The notes below the pieces were generated by a model. The model saw only the letters and a program-made list of their open reading frames with translations, was not told where the DNA came from and did not search any database. From Rhodospirillales bacterium (lineage in GTDB: Bacteria > Pseudomonadota > Alphaproteobacteria > SMXQ01), in assembly GCA_024638585.1 (NCBI GenBank), contig JAHEKA010000184.1, forward strand, positions 1-5,533: a stretch of DNA of 5,533 nucleotides, in the 5' to 3' direction. Shown in pieces: positions 5,071 through 5,533 of the stretch; positions within the stretch are counted from its first letter, which is position 1, and each line of letters begins with the position of its first letter. The position numbers and the translations under genes are program-made.

Positions 5071-5533
5071 TCAGGCGCCGATGCCCTCGGCGTGGCGGAT
5101 GATTTCCCAGCCTTCCTTGGCGGTCTCGACGAAATGGAACAGGTCAAGGTCATGGTCCGAGATCGTGCCGGCATCGGCCAGGGCTTCCCAATTGACGATC
5201 CGCTCCCAGAAGCCGCGGCCGAATAGCAGAACCGGCACCGGCTCCATGCGCGAAGTTTGGATCAGGGTCAGCGTCTCGAAGAGCTCGTCCAAGGTCCCGA
5301 AACCGCCCGGGAATACCGCCACCGCGCGCGCCCGCATCAGGAAATGCATCTTGCGGATCGCAAAATAGTGGAAATTGAACGACAGCTCCGGGGTCACGTA
5401 GGCGTTTGGTGCCTCCTCGCGCGGGAGCACGATGCCGAGCCCGATCGATTGCGCCCCGGCCTCATGGGCGCCGTGGTTGCCGGCTTCCATCACGCCGGGG
5501 CCGCCGCCAGTGCAGACGACGAATTCATGGCCG
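5071..5533 (-). CDS. LOG family (TIGR00730-type) Rossmann-fold protein, 5' partial
   Basis: The gene runs off the right edge of the window; its C-terminal 153 residues are visible. It has both hallmarks of the LOG (lysine-decarboxylase-like fold) family: GGGPGVMEAGN near the visible start (codons around 5505-5473) and PGGFGTLDELFE about 60 residues later. Characterised members are nucleoside 5'-monophosphate phosphoribohydrolases, such as plant LOG, which releases active cytokinin. Many bacterial members have no known physiological role, and the substrate here cannot be told from the visible part. Lysine decarboxylase, an old label for this family, is not supported. The gene points the same way as greA, 159 bases upstream, with a promoter and terminator between, so greA need not depend on it. 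The start and N-terminal part are not visible. Confidence 0.88.
   Translation of the reverse strand, partial: GHEFVVCTGGGPGVMEAGNHGAHEAGAQSIGLGIVLPREEAPNAYVTPELSFNFHYFAIRKMHFLMRARAVAVFPGGFGTLDELFETLTLIQTSRMEPVPVLLFGRGFWERIVNWEALADAGTISDHDLDLFHFVETAKEGWEIIRHAEGIGA

Noticed and set aside
3193..5226. 677-codon open frame on the + strand beginning in the palindrome
   Set aside because: It runs in the wrong frame through the MFS gene, then antisense to greA and the LOG gene. It is rich in Arg, Gly and Ala and has no recognisable motif. Long stop-free shadow frames are expected at this G+C content.

Overview
The window is about two-thirds G+C. It is densely packed with genes whose closest recognisable relatives are alphaproteobacterial. 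The GreA and MoeA sequences in particular read like those of Rhodospirillales-type alphaproteobacteria; this is a judgement from remembered family sequences, not a search.

Left part (1-3118, + strand): a molybdenum-cofactor and formate-dehydrogenase maturation operon, fdhD (5' end outside the window) - mobA - mobB - moeA. The first three genes are joined by ATGA stop/start overlaps, and moeA follows after 27 bases. MoeA inserts molybdate into molybdopterin. MobA, with its GTP-binding partner MobB, builds the guanine-dinucleotide (bis-MGD) form. FdhD passes sulfur to that cofactor for formate dehydrogenase. Structural formate dehydrogenase genes are therefore likely just upstream, out of view. 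The FdhD has only the first cysteine of the usual CxxC motif.

Middle (3119-3247): a non-coding gap dominated by a perfect 39-bp inverted repeat. With six further inner pairs it forms a 45-bp hairpin that ends 12 bases before the next start codon. Its G-rich arm also fits the G-quadruplex pattern. It has no T-tract, so it is not an ordinary terminator.

Right part (3248-5533): an MFS transporter of the HcaT/LacY-like type (+ strand) converges on greA (- strand), and their 3' ends overlap by 10 bases. Upstream of greA, also on the - strand, is the 3' part of a LOG/TIGR00730-family gene. The 159-base gap between those two holds a good sigma70-type promoter followed about 10 bases after the predicted start site by an intrinsic terminator that ends 26 bases before greA. 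This arrangement would make a short terminated leader RNA, as described for the greA leader (GraL) of E. coli. It and the large palindrome are the two most interesting non-coding signals here.

No tRNA, rRNA, CRISPR array, transposase or phage gene was seen.
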